From: CALINF01 sp039990395
Lineage (GTDB): Bacteria; Pseudomonadota; Gammaproteobacteria; Pseudomonadales; Halieaceae
Direction: 5' to 3'
DNA: 64,000 bases
Assembly (NCBI GenBank): GCA_039990395.1
Contig: JBDXFZ010000146.1
Span: 186,001 to 250,000, forward strand
The position numbers were made by a program, and so were the translations under genes. Positions 1 to 8,161 of the stretch are shown here, piece after piece. Under the pieces are notes generated by a model, which had not been told where the DNA came from, made no database searches, and saw only the letters and a list, made by a program, of their open reading frames with translations. Each line of letters starts with the position of its first letter. The stretch's first letter is position 1.

Positions 1-36
1 CTACACACGCTATGTGTCTGTAAAGTCATAGAATTG

Positions 37-180
37 TTAAAAATTATTAAGGTGTTCCTTAAGCGCGGGCAGAACAAACTCTCGATCACTGCGATCGGTG
101 TAATGCTCTGACTGATCAATCCACAGCACGCCCCCCATCGCATCAACAAGCACTGAATTGGGTAGGCTCAGCTCATGCCT
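37..180 (-). pseudogene. possible 3' remnant of a coding sequence
   Basis: On the minus strand a frame stays open for about 47 codons between an in-frame TAG (181-183) and a TAA (37-39). The translation looks protein-like (it contains VDAMGGVLWIDQSEHY and ends ALKEHLNNF). It has no plausible start codon or ribosome site near its upstream end, and the TetR gene on the same strand stops 58 bases before it. It could be the tail of a broken hydrolase-like gene, or chance. I do not recognise the family. The rest of 1-240 holds nothing else I can support. Confidence 0.22.
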
Positions 181-240
181 CTAAGTTAACTTGTCAGAAC
201 CCTCGGGAGACATTAACTTGCCAATACTGTGAGTTATGGC

Positions 241-903
241 TCAATTTTCAGCGACTTCCGTCGCACCGCACAAGACGCGAAAGCCAGCAGCGGAAAACGG
301 AATCAGATGATCATAGGCGGCTTCGAAGTCGCTGGAGCGGCACTTGCCCCCCGACAGCTTATCTATGCGACCCGTTTGTGCGAGGGTCAGGGTGAGTGCG
401 CCGGACAGATTGTGGTAACACCAGTACAGATCCTCATCACGGGCCTCGGGCAGCGCTTTGCGCAGTGCGGCTATGAACTCGCGCACGAGCTTATCAAAAA
501 GCTTGGACATCATTTTTCGCCCCCAATAGGGTGAGTTATTGACGTATGCAATCAACGCGAGATAGTTGGTCCATCCCTGGTCCCCGGTTTCCTGGGCGAT
601 CTCCAGTGGTCGCAAAAATGCCTCGATTATTTGCTCCACAGTGGGTCCTTCCTCCCCCGCATTGTTCTGGCAGTTTCGCAAAGCACTCAATCGTGACTCG
701 TTCAGTTCGACTGCCCGACGTTTAAACACCGCGTTGAACAGATCAAGTTTCTTACCGAAGTGATAGCTGGGCAGGGCAACGTCTACGCCTGCTTTATTGG
801 CGATCTGGCGCACGGTAACGCCGTCGTAGCCGTGCATAGCGAAAAGTTCTTCTGCGACATCGAGGATGCGTTCGCTCTTTTCACTGGGGGATTTCCTGCT
901 CAT
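241..903 (-). CDS. TetR/AcrR family transcriptional regulator
   Basis: A 220-residue one-component regulator. The N-terminal TetR helix-turn-helix spans about residues 10-58 (ILDVAEELFAMHGYDGVTV, then IANKAG and a YHFG recognition-helix end). The rest is the all-helical ligand and dimer domain. The gene is divergent from the sodium symporter at 1009, and an 18-bp inverted repeat (949-966) lies between them. Two near-identical repeats precede the TonB receptor at 2601. It is therefore the likely repressor of the whole uptake cassette and of itself. The effector is probably a carboxylate or its CoA ester, because an acyl-CoA synthetase is in the cassette; this is inference. Confidence 0.9.
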   Translation of the reverse strand: MSRKSPSEKSERILDVAEELFAMHGYDGVTVRQIANKAGVDVALPSYHFGKKLDLFNAVFKRRAVELNESRLSALRNCQNNAGEEGPTVEQIIEAFLRPLEIAQETGDQGWTNYLALIAYVNNSPYWGRKMMSKLFDKLVREFIAALRKALPEARDEDLYWCYHNLSGALTLTLAQTGRIDKLSGGKCRSSDFEAAYDHLIPFSAAGFRVLCGATEVAEN

Positions 904-948
904 TTTCTAACCCGGATTAACATTTCCATGAGACTAGCATAGTTGATA

Positions 949-966
949 ATTCAACGCTTGTTGAAT
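949..966. promoter_or_regulatory. palindromic operator, copy 1 (TetR-type)
   Basis: ATTCAAC-GCTT-GTTGAAT is a perfect 7-bp inverted repeat with a 4-base centre. It lies 45 bases upstream of the tetR start and 42 bases upstream of the symporter start. The same arms recur at 2478-2495 and 2511-2526. Its size and position between divergent genes are typical of a TetR dimer site. Confidence 0.8.
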
Positions 967-1008
967 ATGCTGCAATGTCAACAAAGCCTATAAAACCTCA
1001 GGTTCCAA

Positions 1009-2454
1009 ATGACTCCAGAGATTTTCAAGTACCTTTTAGTAGCCGTCTACGCCCTTCTGATTTACTGGTTGTCGTGGTTGGGCATGCGCCGCACACGAAC
1101 AGTGGAGGGCTTTTCCATCGGTAACAAGGACATGAGCCCCTACATTGTCGGCATTACCTTGGCTGCGTCGATTTCCTCCACGGCAACTTTTGTTATCAAT
1201 CCGGGCTTTGTTTATGTCCATGGGCTCTCTGCTTATCTGCACTACGGCGTTGCGGGCTCGCTGGGTATTCTCACTGCATTCCTGGTACTCACTCGCGGTT
1301 TCCTGCGCCTCGGTGAGAGTAGTGCAGCCCTGACCATACCGCAGTGGATTTACTACCGTTACAACCATCGCGGGTTCAGCCTGTTTTTCGCGTTTATTAA
1401 TTTGCTATCGATCACTTTTGTCGTGCTGATACTTGTCGGTTGCAGTTTGTTAGTGACGGGCTTGTTTCCCATTGATCAAAAAACGGCTCTGGTAGTGGTT
1501 TTGGTGTTTGTTTTTTCCTATGTATTAATGGGGGGAACCTATGCCCATGCGTACACGAACTCCTTGCAGGGCATAATGATGATGTTGGTTACAGCGGCTC
1601 TGTTCCTGCAAGGCTGGAAGCATTTTCACGGAGACTTTTTTGGCGCCCTACGCACTATCGGTCAGGACTATGCCTCAGCTTACAATGCCGGCAGCAACCT
1701 CTACTTCGACTTCTTTTCGGTATTTCTCAGTGGTTTTGTTGTCACCTTTGCCTTGATGCTGCAGCCGCACATTCTCACCAAAGTGCTCTACTTGCGTAGT
1801 GAAAAAGATATCAACAAGTTCATAGGCACCACGGTGGTGGTGGGTTCCCTGTTCATGCTCATGCTGATGATCGGTTTCTATGCCCGGTTATCTGGATTGG
1901 AGGTGGAGGCACAGGACACGGTGGTGCGGGAATACCTTCTACAGGAGTTCGGCAGTTCTGTGTGGGGAGAGTATGTCTTGGTATTTATTTTCATCACCCT
2001 TCTCGCCGCGGGTATGAGCACTCTGGATGGAATCCTAGTGTCTCTCTCGGCCATGGTGGTCAACGACATTGTGCATCCGCTGGCGGGTGAGCGCTATGAT
2101 GGCCTGGTGCTTTCTCGCTGGATATTAGTAGGCGTTGGTGCGGTGGGGCTAGCATTGGCCTGGAATCCGCCTCCCTTGATTGGCCTTTTTGCCCAGAAAG
2201 GCGTTTATGGTCTGGCGGCTGCTTCATTGGTCCCGGTGCTTTTCGGTGTCTTGGTGCGTCGTCATATTCCCCTTTGGATAGTGGCAGGGTCTGCGGTCAT
2301 CGGGCTGGTACTTCACCTCTGGTTTAATTTGTTTGGAGGCGTTGAAAATCCTGCTGTATCAGCCACCTACGGAATTCTGACGTCTCTGGTGTTTGGCCTG
2401 GCGGGCTTATTGCTGAAACGCAAAAGTGCGCGCGCCCAGTCCGCCGAGCTGTAA
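1009..2454 (+). CDS. sodium:solute symporter (SSS family)
   Basis: A 481-residue inner-membrane transporter with about 13 hydrophobic segments. The segment FSIGNKDMSPYIVGITLAAS followed by STATFVINPGF matches the conserved first helices of the SSS/SSF fold, where sodium and substrate bind. Such proteins co-transport Na+ with small organic solutes such as carboxylates. The ATG at 1009 has a short CAGG ribosome site six bases upstream. It is divergent from tetR and followed by the TonB receptor, so it probably performs the inner-membrane step for a ligand imported through that receptor. Substrate unknown. Confidence 0.88.
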   Translation: MTPEIFKYLLVAVYALLIYWLSWLGMRRTRTVEGFSIGNKDMSPYIVGITLAASISSTATFVINPGFVYVHGLSAYLHYGVAGSLGILTAFLVLTRGFLRLGESSAALTIPQWIYYRYNHRGFSLFFAFINLLSITFVVLILVGCSLLVTGLFPIDQKTALVVVLVFVFSYVLMGGTYAHAYTNSLQGIMMMLVTAALFLQGWKHFHGDFFGALRTIGQDYASAYNAGSNLYFDFFSVFLSGFVVTFALMLQPHILTKVLYLRSEKDINKFIGTTVVVGSLFMLMLMIGFYARLSGLEVEAQDTVVREYLLQEFGSSVWGEYVLVFIFITLLAAGMSTLDGILVSLSAMVVNDIVHPLAGERYDGLVLSRWILVGVGAVGLALAWNPPPLIGLFAQKGVYGLAAASLVPVLFGVLVRRHIPLWIVAGSAVIGLVLHLWFNLFGGVENPAVSATYGILTSLVFGLAGLLLKRKSARAQSAEL

Positions 2455-2477
2455 TTACTTCACGCCGAGCATTGACA

Positions 2478-2495
2478 ATTCAACGATTGTTGAAT
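2478..2495. promoter_or_regulatory. palindromic operator, copy 2
   Basis: ATTCAAC-GATT-GTTGAAT has the same perfect 7-bp arms as the site at 949-966; only one of the four central bases differs. It lies 24 bases after the symporter stop and 105 bases before the TonB receptor start. Confidence 0.8.
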
Positions 2496-2510
2496 AAATT
2501 CCCAACGAAA

Positions 2511-2526
2511 TTCAACGGTTGTTGAA
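2511..2526. promoter_or_regulatory. palindromic operator, copy 3
   Basis: TTCAAC-GGTT-GTTGAA is the third copy, with a perfect 6-bp arm pair. Its centre is 32 bases (about three helical turns) from the centre of copy 2, so two dimers would sit on nearly the same face of the DNA. It is 74 bases before the receptor start. Confidence 0.78.
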
Positions 2527-2600
2527 ATAGCTCCTTCGGGAAGTCGATCAATAACCAGAAGATGTTTTGTCACTATAACACTCGAAAAGAGGTCTCTATC

Positions 2601-4874
2601 ATGAACCCAAGTATCGCCCGTACGCCATTATTTGCTGCAGTCGCCCTGGCCACCGCGGTCAGTTCTCCTGGTGTTGTTGCGCAGAGTGAAACTACCAGTT
2701 TCGCCCTTGAGGAGGTTGTGGTTACCGCCCGGCGCCGTTCGGAAAGCCTGCAAGATGTGCCGATTGCGGTGACGGCTTTCTCGGGTGATGCGCTGAAACT
2801 CAAGGGTGCATCTGATATCACGGAGTTGGCCCAGTCGGTCCCCAGTGTCACGCTTGAACCCTCCCGCGCGACCAATTCTACATTGACCGCGTTTATTCGT
2901 GGTGTCGGTCAGCAGGATCCGCTGGCGGGGTATGAGCAGGGTGTGGGTTTGTACCTCGACGATGTTTTTCTGGCGCGGCCGCAGGCAGCAGTACTGGATA
3001 TTTACGATGTGGAACGTATCGAGATACTGCGCGGTCCGCAGGGTACGCTCTACGGTCGCAATACCGTGGGTGGCGCTATCAAGTATGTAACTCGCCGACT
3101 CAGCGATGAGTTAAGCGGTTCGCTTAAGGGTACCTATGGCTCCTATGATCAAACGGACCTGGTCGGCACAATATCTACCCCCCTGGGCGATAACTTTCGC
3201 GTCGGCGGAGCAGTGGCGTCCTTCCAGCGTGACGGTTATGGGGATAATAAGACTACTGGTGATGATCAGTATGACAAGGATGTTTTTGCTTACCGTTTGA
3301 GCGCGGAATGGCTGCCAACTGACGATATCCTGGTACGGGCCTCCTATGACGACACTCAGGATGACTCCAGCGCAGTCGCGGGTTACCGACCCTTCCCGGG
3401 TGCGGCCTCTGGTGCGCCCGTATTGAACGACATCTACGACACCACCGCAGGCGCCAGCGACAATGTCTCGACCTCGGGCATCAAAGGGAACAATGAAGTT
3501 GAGTCCAAAGGCTGGATGCTGGGGGTGGACTGGAATTTCGGCGAACACTGGACGTTTCGTTCCATTACTGCCGACCGTGAGGATTACACCGAGTCTGTAA
3601 TCGACTTCGATAGCCTGGCCGTCGACGACCTCGACGCGCCGGTAATTTATGACAATGACCAGTTCAGTCAGGAATTGCAGCTACTCTTCAACAGCGAAAA
3701 GATGAATCTGGTCACCGGCGCTTACTACATTGACGCGACGGCCTCCAACGATTTCGACGTGGTGCTGGGTCAGCTTGGACGCGTGGCGTTTGGCAGCGAA
3801 CTGACCGCCTACACTGGCGGAAAAGTGGACACCGAATCCTGGTCCGTGTTTGCTGACCTGACCTGGAACTTCACCGACCAGTTGTCTGTTGCTGTGGGTG
3901 GGCGCTATACCGAAGACGAGCGCAGGGTAGATGTGTTCCGCGGTAGCTACCTGGGCGCAGGCGGCTCGCCATTTTTTGGCAATGATGATGCTGTGCTGAT
4001 CGCCGTGACCAGTGACTACAAAGCTGACCGCACCTTCGACGACTTCTCTCCGCGCGTCAACGTCAGCTATCTGTGGACTGATGACATCACTGTTTATGCT
4101 GGATACAGCCAGGGATTCAAAGCAGGCATGTTTGACCCCCGCGGTGCCAATTTGGTAACACCGGCTGTGGAAAAGGGCGTTGACCCGGAGCAACTGGATT
4201 CCTATGAAGTCGGCTTCAAGTCGGTTTACTGGGACGGTCGTGCAATCACTAATATAGCCGTGTTCTATTCCGAATACACCGACATGCAGGTGCCCGGTTC
4301 AGTGGGTATCGATACGGATGGTGATGGCATCAACGACGACTTCGTCGGCACGCTCACCAACGCCGGTGAATCAGAGATATCGGGTATCGAGATTGAGGGT
4401 AATTTCCTGTTCACCGAGAACTTTAGCATGCAGGTGGCCGCAAGTTTCCTCGACACCGATATCAAGGAGTGGATCGTTAATGACGTTGATGTATCCGACC
4501 AGCGCGAGATACAAAACACGCCGGAAGAAATGGCCTTTGTTGGGCTTACCTACAACATGGATGCCTTTGGTGGCAATCTGAACCTCAACGCCAACTGGTC
4601 TTACAAGGGGGACATCACCCAGTTTGAAACCCCGGCGCCCATCCTCGACCAGGATGCCTATGACGTGGTTAACGCTAGTGTCGTTTGGATGAGCGGCAGC
4701 GAAAACTGGCTGCTTGGCGTGCACGGCAAGAACCTCACCGATGAGGAGATCAAGACTGCGGGTTACTGCTTTGGCTCGGGCGGATGCCCGTCAACCTTGG
4801 GTCTGGAAGATAACACCACGGTCTTCTACGCGCCGCCGCTGACTGTTAGTGCCACGGTTGAATATCGCTTCTGA
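2601..4874 (+). CDS. TonB-dependent outer-membrane receptor
   Basis: A 757-residue receptor counted from the ATG at 2601, which has AAGAGGT eight to fourteen bases upstream; an ATG at 2562 in the same frame would add 13 residues ahead of the signal peptide. The signal peptide ends near VVAQ (residue 28). A TonB box (EEVVVTA) follows, then the plug domain with DVPIAVTAFSG, IFIRG-like IRGVGQQDPLAG and ILRGPQGTLYGRNTVGGAI, then a beta-barrel ending in the usual C-terminal phenylalanine (TVEYRF). It imports a scarce or bulky ligand across the outer membrane using TonB energy. Two copies of the cassette operator precede it. A rho-independent terminator follows. Confidence 0.95.
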   Translation: MNPSIARTPLFAAVALATAVSSPGVVAQSETTSFALEEVVVTARRRSESLQDVPIAVTAFSGDALKLKGASDITELAQSVPSVTLEPSRATNSTLTAFIRGVGQQDPLAGYEQGVGLYLDDVFLARPQAAVLDIYDVERIEILRGPQGTLYGRNTVGGAIKYVTRRLSDELSGSLKGTYGSYDQTDLVGTISTPLGDNFRVGGAVASFQRDGYGDNKTTGDDQYDKDVFAYRLSAEWLPTDDILVRASYDDTQDDSSAVAGYRPFPGAASGAPVLNDIYDTTAGASDNVSTSGIKGNNEVESKGWMLGVDWNFGEHWTFRSITADREDYTESVIDFDSLAVDDLDAPVIYDNDQFSQELQLLFNSEKMNLVTGAYYIDATASNDFDVVLGQLGRVAFGSELTAYTGGKVDTESWSVFADLTWNFTDQLSVAVGGRYTEDERRVDVFRGSYLGAGGSPFFGNDDAVLIAVTSDYKADRTFDDFSPRVNVSYLWTDDITVYAGYSQGFKAGMFDPRGANLVTPAVEKGVDPEQLDSYEVGFKSVYWDGRAITNIAVFYSEYTDMQVPGSVGIDTDGDGINDDFVGTLTNAGESEISGIEIEGNFLFTENFSMQVAASFLDTDIKEWIVNDVDVSDQREIQNTPEEMAFVGLTYNMDAFGGNLNLNANWSYKGDITQFETPAPILDQDAYDVVNASVVWMSGSENWLLGVHGKNLTDEEIKTAGYCFGSGGCPSTLGLEDNTTVFYAPPLTVSATVEYRF

Positions 4875-4924
4875 TTGTGAGTGCACCGGGGCAGCAGTGC
4901 CCCGGCTTTCCTGGCCGCAGTCCT

Positions 4925-4952
4925 GGCCGCAGGGCCAGCTGCGGCCTTTTTT
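4925..4952 (+). terminator. rho-independent terminator after the TonB receptor
   Basis: GGCCGCA (4925-4931) pairs with TGCGGCC (4940-4946) around an 8-base loop, followed by six Ts. An extra copy of the left arm sits at 4913-4919. The hairpin lies between the receptor stop and the GTG of the acyl-CoA synthetase, so that gene may have its own promoter or depend on read-through. Confidence 0.75.
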
Positions 4953-4977
4953 CTAATCAAGATGTTAGGTATCTGCT

Positions 4978-6534
4978 GTGAATAGAATTGAATCAGCCGC
5001 TCCGCTGCTGCCTGAGATTCTGGCCCTGCATGGCAAGTGGCGCGGTGACAAGATTGCGGTAGTCTGCGGCGACAAGCGCTGGTCCTGGGATGAGTTTTGC
5101 GCTGCCAACCACCGCTTTGCCCATGGCTTGATCGAGCGTGGAGTCAAGGTTGGCGATCGGGTCGCCATCGTTATGTCCAATGGCTTGCCCATGGTCCAGG
5201 CCCTTTACGGCACCATGGCTGCCGGTGCTTGCTCTGTCCCCATCAACCTCTCAGTGAATGATGAGGCGCTTGCAGGCATGCTTGCTGATGCCGGCGTGGT
5301 CGCGGTGGTGGCCACGGGAGATCAGGTGAGCAGGATCAGGGGGATGCTCTATACCCTGCCGCAAACGTTGACTCTGCTGCTGACCGACGGCGAACTGGAG
5401 GAGGGCTGGACAAGTATTGACGCACTATGTGCCGACCAGCCCTGCACATTGCCAGCCGTAAATATTACCGACGACGGCCCCCTGAATATTATCTACAGTT
5501 CAGGCACCACGGGCCTGCCCAAAGGGATTTTGCATACCCATCGTGGTCGTCGCGACTGGGCCTATGATCTGGCTATCGCGCTGCGCTATAACGGCTCGGC
5601 TCGTACCTTACTCACCATTGGCTTGTATTCCAATATCTCATGGGTGTCTATGCTCTGTACCCTACTTGCCGGGGGGACGCTGGTGGTTCATACCGGTTTT
5701 CATGCTGGCGCATTTTTGCAGACGATTGAAACAGAGCGCATCACACACACGTCCATGGTACCGATCCAGTATCAAAGAGTGGTTGAGTTGCTAAGAGCAA
5801 AGGGTGGCGATGTCAGTAGCATGCAGGCGATGATGAGTTGCGGGTCGCCTCTTCACGAGACGCTCAAGCAGGAGATTTTTACCTTGTTCCCCTGCGGCAT
5901 CATTGAGTTGTATGGACTGACCGAAGGCATTATCACGACCCTGGAACCGGAAGAAGCCCAGGGGCGTTGGACCAGTGTGGGTAAGCCCTTGATTGGCACT
6001 GACATCTGTATTGTCAGTGACGAGGACGAGGTGTTGCCGGCAAACCAGTCTGGCGAAGTAGTCTCACGCGGACGCATTTCCATGCCGTGCTACTGGGGCA
6101 GGGAAGAGGCCACTCGGGATGCCCAGTTTATTGACGGCAACGATGTGCAGTGGTTGCGCTCCGGGGATATCGGTTACCTCGATGAGCAGGGCTTCCTGTA
6201 CATCGTCGATCGCAAGAAAGACATGATTCTCTCCGGCGGACAGAACATTTATCCGCAGGATATCGAGGCGACGTTGTTTGAGCACCCCGCTGTAGATGAC
6301 GTGGCGGTGATTGGTTTGCCCAGTAAGCGCTGGGGAGAGACACCTGTCGCCCTGGTGGTGCCAACGGATACAGATGCCGATCCGGTGGCCATGCTGGAAT
6401 GGGCTAACGGGCGGCTCGGTAAGCAACAGCGTCTGGCGGAGGTGATTCTGCGAGACGAGTTGCCACGCAATCCAAATGGCAAGATACTCAAGCGTGAGTT
6501 GCGTGTTGAATACAGGGAGAAAGAGTATGTATAA
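4978..6534 (+). CDS. AMP-dependent acyl-CoA synthetase/ligase
   Basis: A 518-residue class I adenylate-forming enzyme that activates a carboxylic acid with ATP and CoA. Visible motifs in order are the phosphate-binding loop IIYSSGTTGLPKG (about residue 170), YGLTEG (about 315), the hinge region DRKKDMILSGGQNIYP (about 405) and the C-terminal catalytic lysine in NPNGKILKREL (about 500). The start is the GTG at 4978. The downstream hydrolase gene overlaps its end by 8 bases, indicating translational coupling. With symporter and TonB receptor upstream, it probably traps the imported acid as a CoA ester. Substrate specificity cannot be read from sequence. Confidence 0.92.
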   Translation: MNRIESAAPLLPEILALHGKWRGDKIAVVCGDKRWSWDEFCAANHRFAHGLIERGVKVGDRVAIVMSNGLPMVQALYGTMAAGACSVPINLSVNDEALAGMLADAGVVAVVATGDQVSRIRGMLYTLPQTLTLLLTDGELEEGWTSIDALCADQPCTLPAVNITDDGPLNIIYSSGTTGLPKGILHTHRGRRDWAYDLAIALRYNGSARTLLTIGLYSNISWVSMLCTLLAGGTLVVHTGFHAGAFLQTIETERITHTSMVPIQYQRVVELLRAKGGDVSSMQAMMSCGSPLHETLKQEIFTLFPCGIIELYGLTEGIITTLEPEEAQGRWTSVGKPLIGTDICIVSDEDEVLPANQSGEVVSRGRISMPCYWGREEATRDAQFIDGNDVQWLRSGDIGYLDEQGFLYIVDRKKDMILSGGQNIYPQDIEATLFEHPAVDDVAVIGLPSKRWGETPVALVVPTDTDADPVAMLEWANGRLGKQQRLAEVILRDELPRNPNGKILKRELRVEYREKEYV

Positions 6535-7405
6535 CTATCGCGATCATTATTACCGCAGTAGCGATGGCTTGCGGCTCTACGCGCGTGACTACCCGTGCAG
6601 GGGTAAGGTTGGCGCCAAAGCGGAAACAGTGCTTTGCATGCATGGCTTGACTCGCAACTCAGCAGATTTTAGCGGCCTGGCAGACCACCTCAGCGAAAAT
6701 TACCGAGTGATCTCCGTGGACAATCGCGGACGTGGATTGTCTGAGTATGACAAGAACATTGCCAATTACTCCCCAACAACTTATGTCCAGGATATGTTTA
6801 TTCTGATGACCGACATGGATGTAGATCGGGTGGTACTGTGCGGCACCTCCATGGGGGGACTGATGGCCTTTGTAATGGCGTCCATACAGCCAACGCGCAT
6901 CCAAGGTATGATCATAAATGATGTCGGCCCTGAAGTTGCCCAGGCCGGTCTAGATCGCATCAAAGGTTATGTGGGCAAGTCAAAGCCGGTTAGCAGCTGG
7001 CCAGAAGCTATTACCCAGGCCAAGGAAATCAACGCGATTGCCTTTCCCGAGTTCAGTGACCAGGAGTGGGACGACTTTACCCGTGGTCTGTATCGTGACG
7101 TGGACGGTGTGCCAGTGCTGGCTTACGATCCGGCGATTTCACAGCCCCTGTCCGATGAGGAAGCGGGCCCGGTGCCTCCAGACTTGTGGCCTGTTTTCGA
7201 AGCCAGTTCTGCCATCCCCATGCTGGTATTACGCGGCGAGAGTTCGGATATCCTTGCGATGGACTGTGTAAAAACCATGCGGGAAAAGAACACGGGCCTG
7301 CAGTTTGTCGAGGTGCCTCACCGCGGTCATGCACCCACTCTGAATGAACCGACTGCCCGCGCGGCGATCGATCGCTTTTTGGCTGGTCTGAATGATAGTG
7401 GCTGA
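6527..7405 (+). CDS. alpha/beta hydrolase
   Basis: A 292-residue cytoplasmic alpha/beta-hydrolase fold enzyme. The ATG at 6527 lies inside the end of the synthetase gene, with AGGGAGAAAG as ribosome site; upstream in-frame starts would run further into that gene. Visible features are the oxyanion region MHGLTRNS, VDNRGRGLS, the nucleophile elbow GTSMGG, an acid in ESSDILAMD and the catalytic histidine in HRGHAPTLNEP. It probably hydrolyses an ester, thioester or C-C bond in the pathway fed by the upstream importers. It has no signal peptide. Confidence 0.9.
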   Translation: MYNYRDHYYRSSDGLRLYARDYPCRGKVGAKAETVLCMHGLTRNSADFSGLADHLSENYRVISVDNRGRGLSEYDKNIANYSPTTYVQDMFILMTDMDVDRVVLCGTSMGGLMAFVMASIQPTRIQGMIINDVGPEVAQAGLDRIKGYVGKSKPVSSWPEAITQAKEINAIAFPEFSDQEWDDFTRGLYRDVDGVPVLAYDPAISQPLSDEEAGPVPPDLWPVFEASSAIPMLVLRGESSDILAMDCVKTMREKNTGLQFVEVPHRGHAPTLNEPTARAAIDRFLAGLNDSG

Positions 7406-7584
7406 GTAGTCGTGCATCAGTAGGGACATTACCCGAGTTCAGCTTGCTGGCGCGATGGTAAGGTAAGCTCGATAGTTCTATCTAGGTAGAAATGGCCGAG
7501 AAATATCCGCAAACCTGCCGATTATGAGTCGGACACTCAAGTCATTGGTAAGCAAGAGGCAATGCTCAGCGTTCAGCCAAACCT

Positions 7585-7806
7585 CTAACGCTTTGCTCGT
7601 TCTTCCCGCCGCCCCCTTTTCGTCAACGGCTTCCCATCCTCATCAACGGTGCTTTTGGGCCTCTCGCCTTTGGCAGTCTTTGAAGCGCGGCTAATTTCAA
7701 TCAGCTCCAGAGTCTCTGAATCACCCAGTTTGGTTGCGTTCTTCTCCAGGGTAATCAGCTCTTCAAAGCTGTAGGCGTCGTTCTTTAACTTTTCTATTCT
7801 ATTCAC
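7585..7806 (-). CDS. small basic protein of unknown function
   Basis: A 73-residue frame opened by GTG at 7806, with no clear ribosome site. The N-terminal half is acidic and helical (YSFEELITLEKNATKLGD). The C-terminal half is lysine/arginine-rich (TKRGRREERAKR). This split and the polar, low-hydrophobic composition look like a real protein, perhaps nucleic-acid binding. It lies between a convergent hydrolase gene and the tRNA-Asn terminator. I do not recognise a named family, and it could be non-coding. Confidence 0.5.
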   Translation of the reverse strand: MNRIEKLKNDAYSFEELITLEKNATKLGDSETLELIEISRASKTAKGERPKSTVDEDGKPLTKRGRREERAKR

Positions 7807-7872
7807 AGTGCGTTCTCATGAGCGGAGTGGCGGGGGCGGATGCTTTGCTCTGGCCGAGCATTTTCAGCACCC

Positions 7873-7902
7873 AATAAAAAAGGGCTGCATCTCTGCAACC
7901 CT
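7873..7902 (-). terminator. rho-independent terminator of tRNA-Asn
   Basis: Read on the minus strand, AGGGTTGCA pairs with TGCAGCCCT (9 bp, one G-T pair) around a GAGA tetraloop, followed directly by TTTTTTATT. It begins 17 bases after the 3' end of tRNA-Asn. Confidence 0.85.
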
Positions 7903-7918
7903 TTGATATTACTCTGAT

Positions 7919-7994
7919 TGGCTCCGCCTGCTGGGCTCGAACCAGCGACCCATTGATTAACAGTCAATTGCTCTACCAACTGAGCTAAGGCGGA
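7919..7994 (-). tRNA. tRNA-Asn(GTT)
   Basis: A 76-base tRNA with encoded CCA. The acceptor stem TCCGCCT pairs with AGGCGGA, then discriminator G and CCA. The D-arm reads AGCTCAGTTGGTAGAGC, the anticodon loop is CTGTTAA (anticodon GTT), and the T-arm is CTGGTTCGAGCCCAG. It has its own promoter and terminator and does not appear to be part of a tRNA cluster. Confidence 0.97.
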
Positions 7995-8017
7995 ATGGCG
8001 TTAACCAGAGGCCGCGT

Positions 8018-8046
8018 ATATTAATGGCCGACCTGTGCTTGGTCAA
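8018..8046 (-). promoter_or_regulatory. sigma-70 promoter of tRNA-Asn
   Basis: On the minus strand, TTGACC (-35, five of six consensus bases) and TAATAT (-10, four of six) are separated by exactly 17 bases, 23 bases upstream of the tRNA 5' end. The stretch after the -10 is GC-rich (ACGCGGCC), as in stringently controlled stable-RNA promoters. Confidence 0.7.
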
Positions 8047-8161
8047 CCGATAAATTGGCTATATTGCCCGTCGGGGTCTGTCTTGGTTATTGGGCTGTTT
8101 TTTGCGCTCAGGTAGATAATAATGACCGGCTATCTTTTATACGTGAACCAGGAACCTTGGT

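Noticed and set aside
3111..4193. Open frames of 145 and 170 codons on the minus strand
   Set aside because: They are antisense to the TonB receptor, which has complete domain evidence.
7476..7491. Near-palindrome TTCTA-TCTAGG-TAGAA downstream of the hydrolase gene
   Set aside because: It has one internal mismatch, is not near a start codon and is not repeated; likely chance.
8095..8111. LexA-like box before uvrB (CTG ... CAG)
   Set aside because: The spacing is 11 bases rather than 10 and the inner bases do not fit the CTGT-N8-ACAG consensus.
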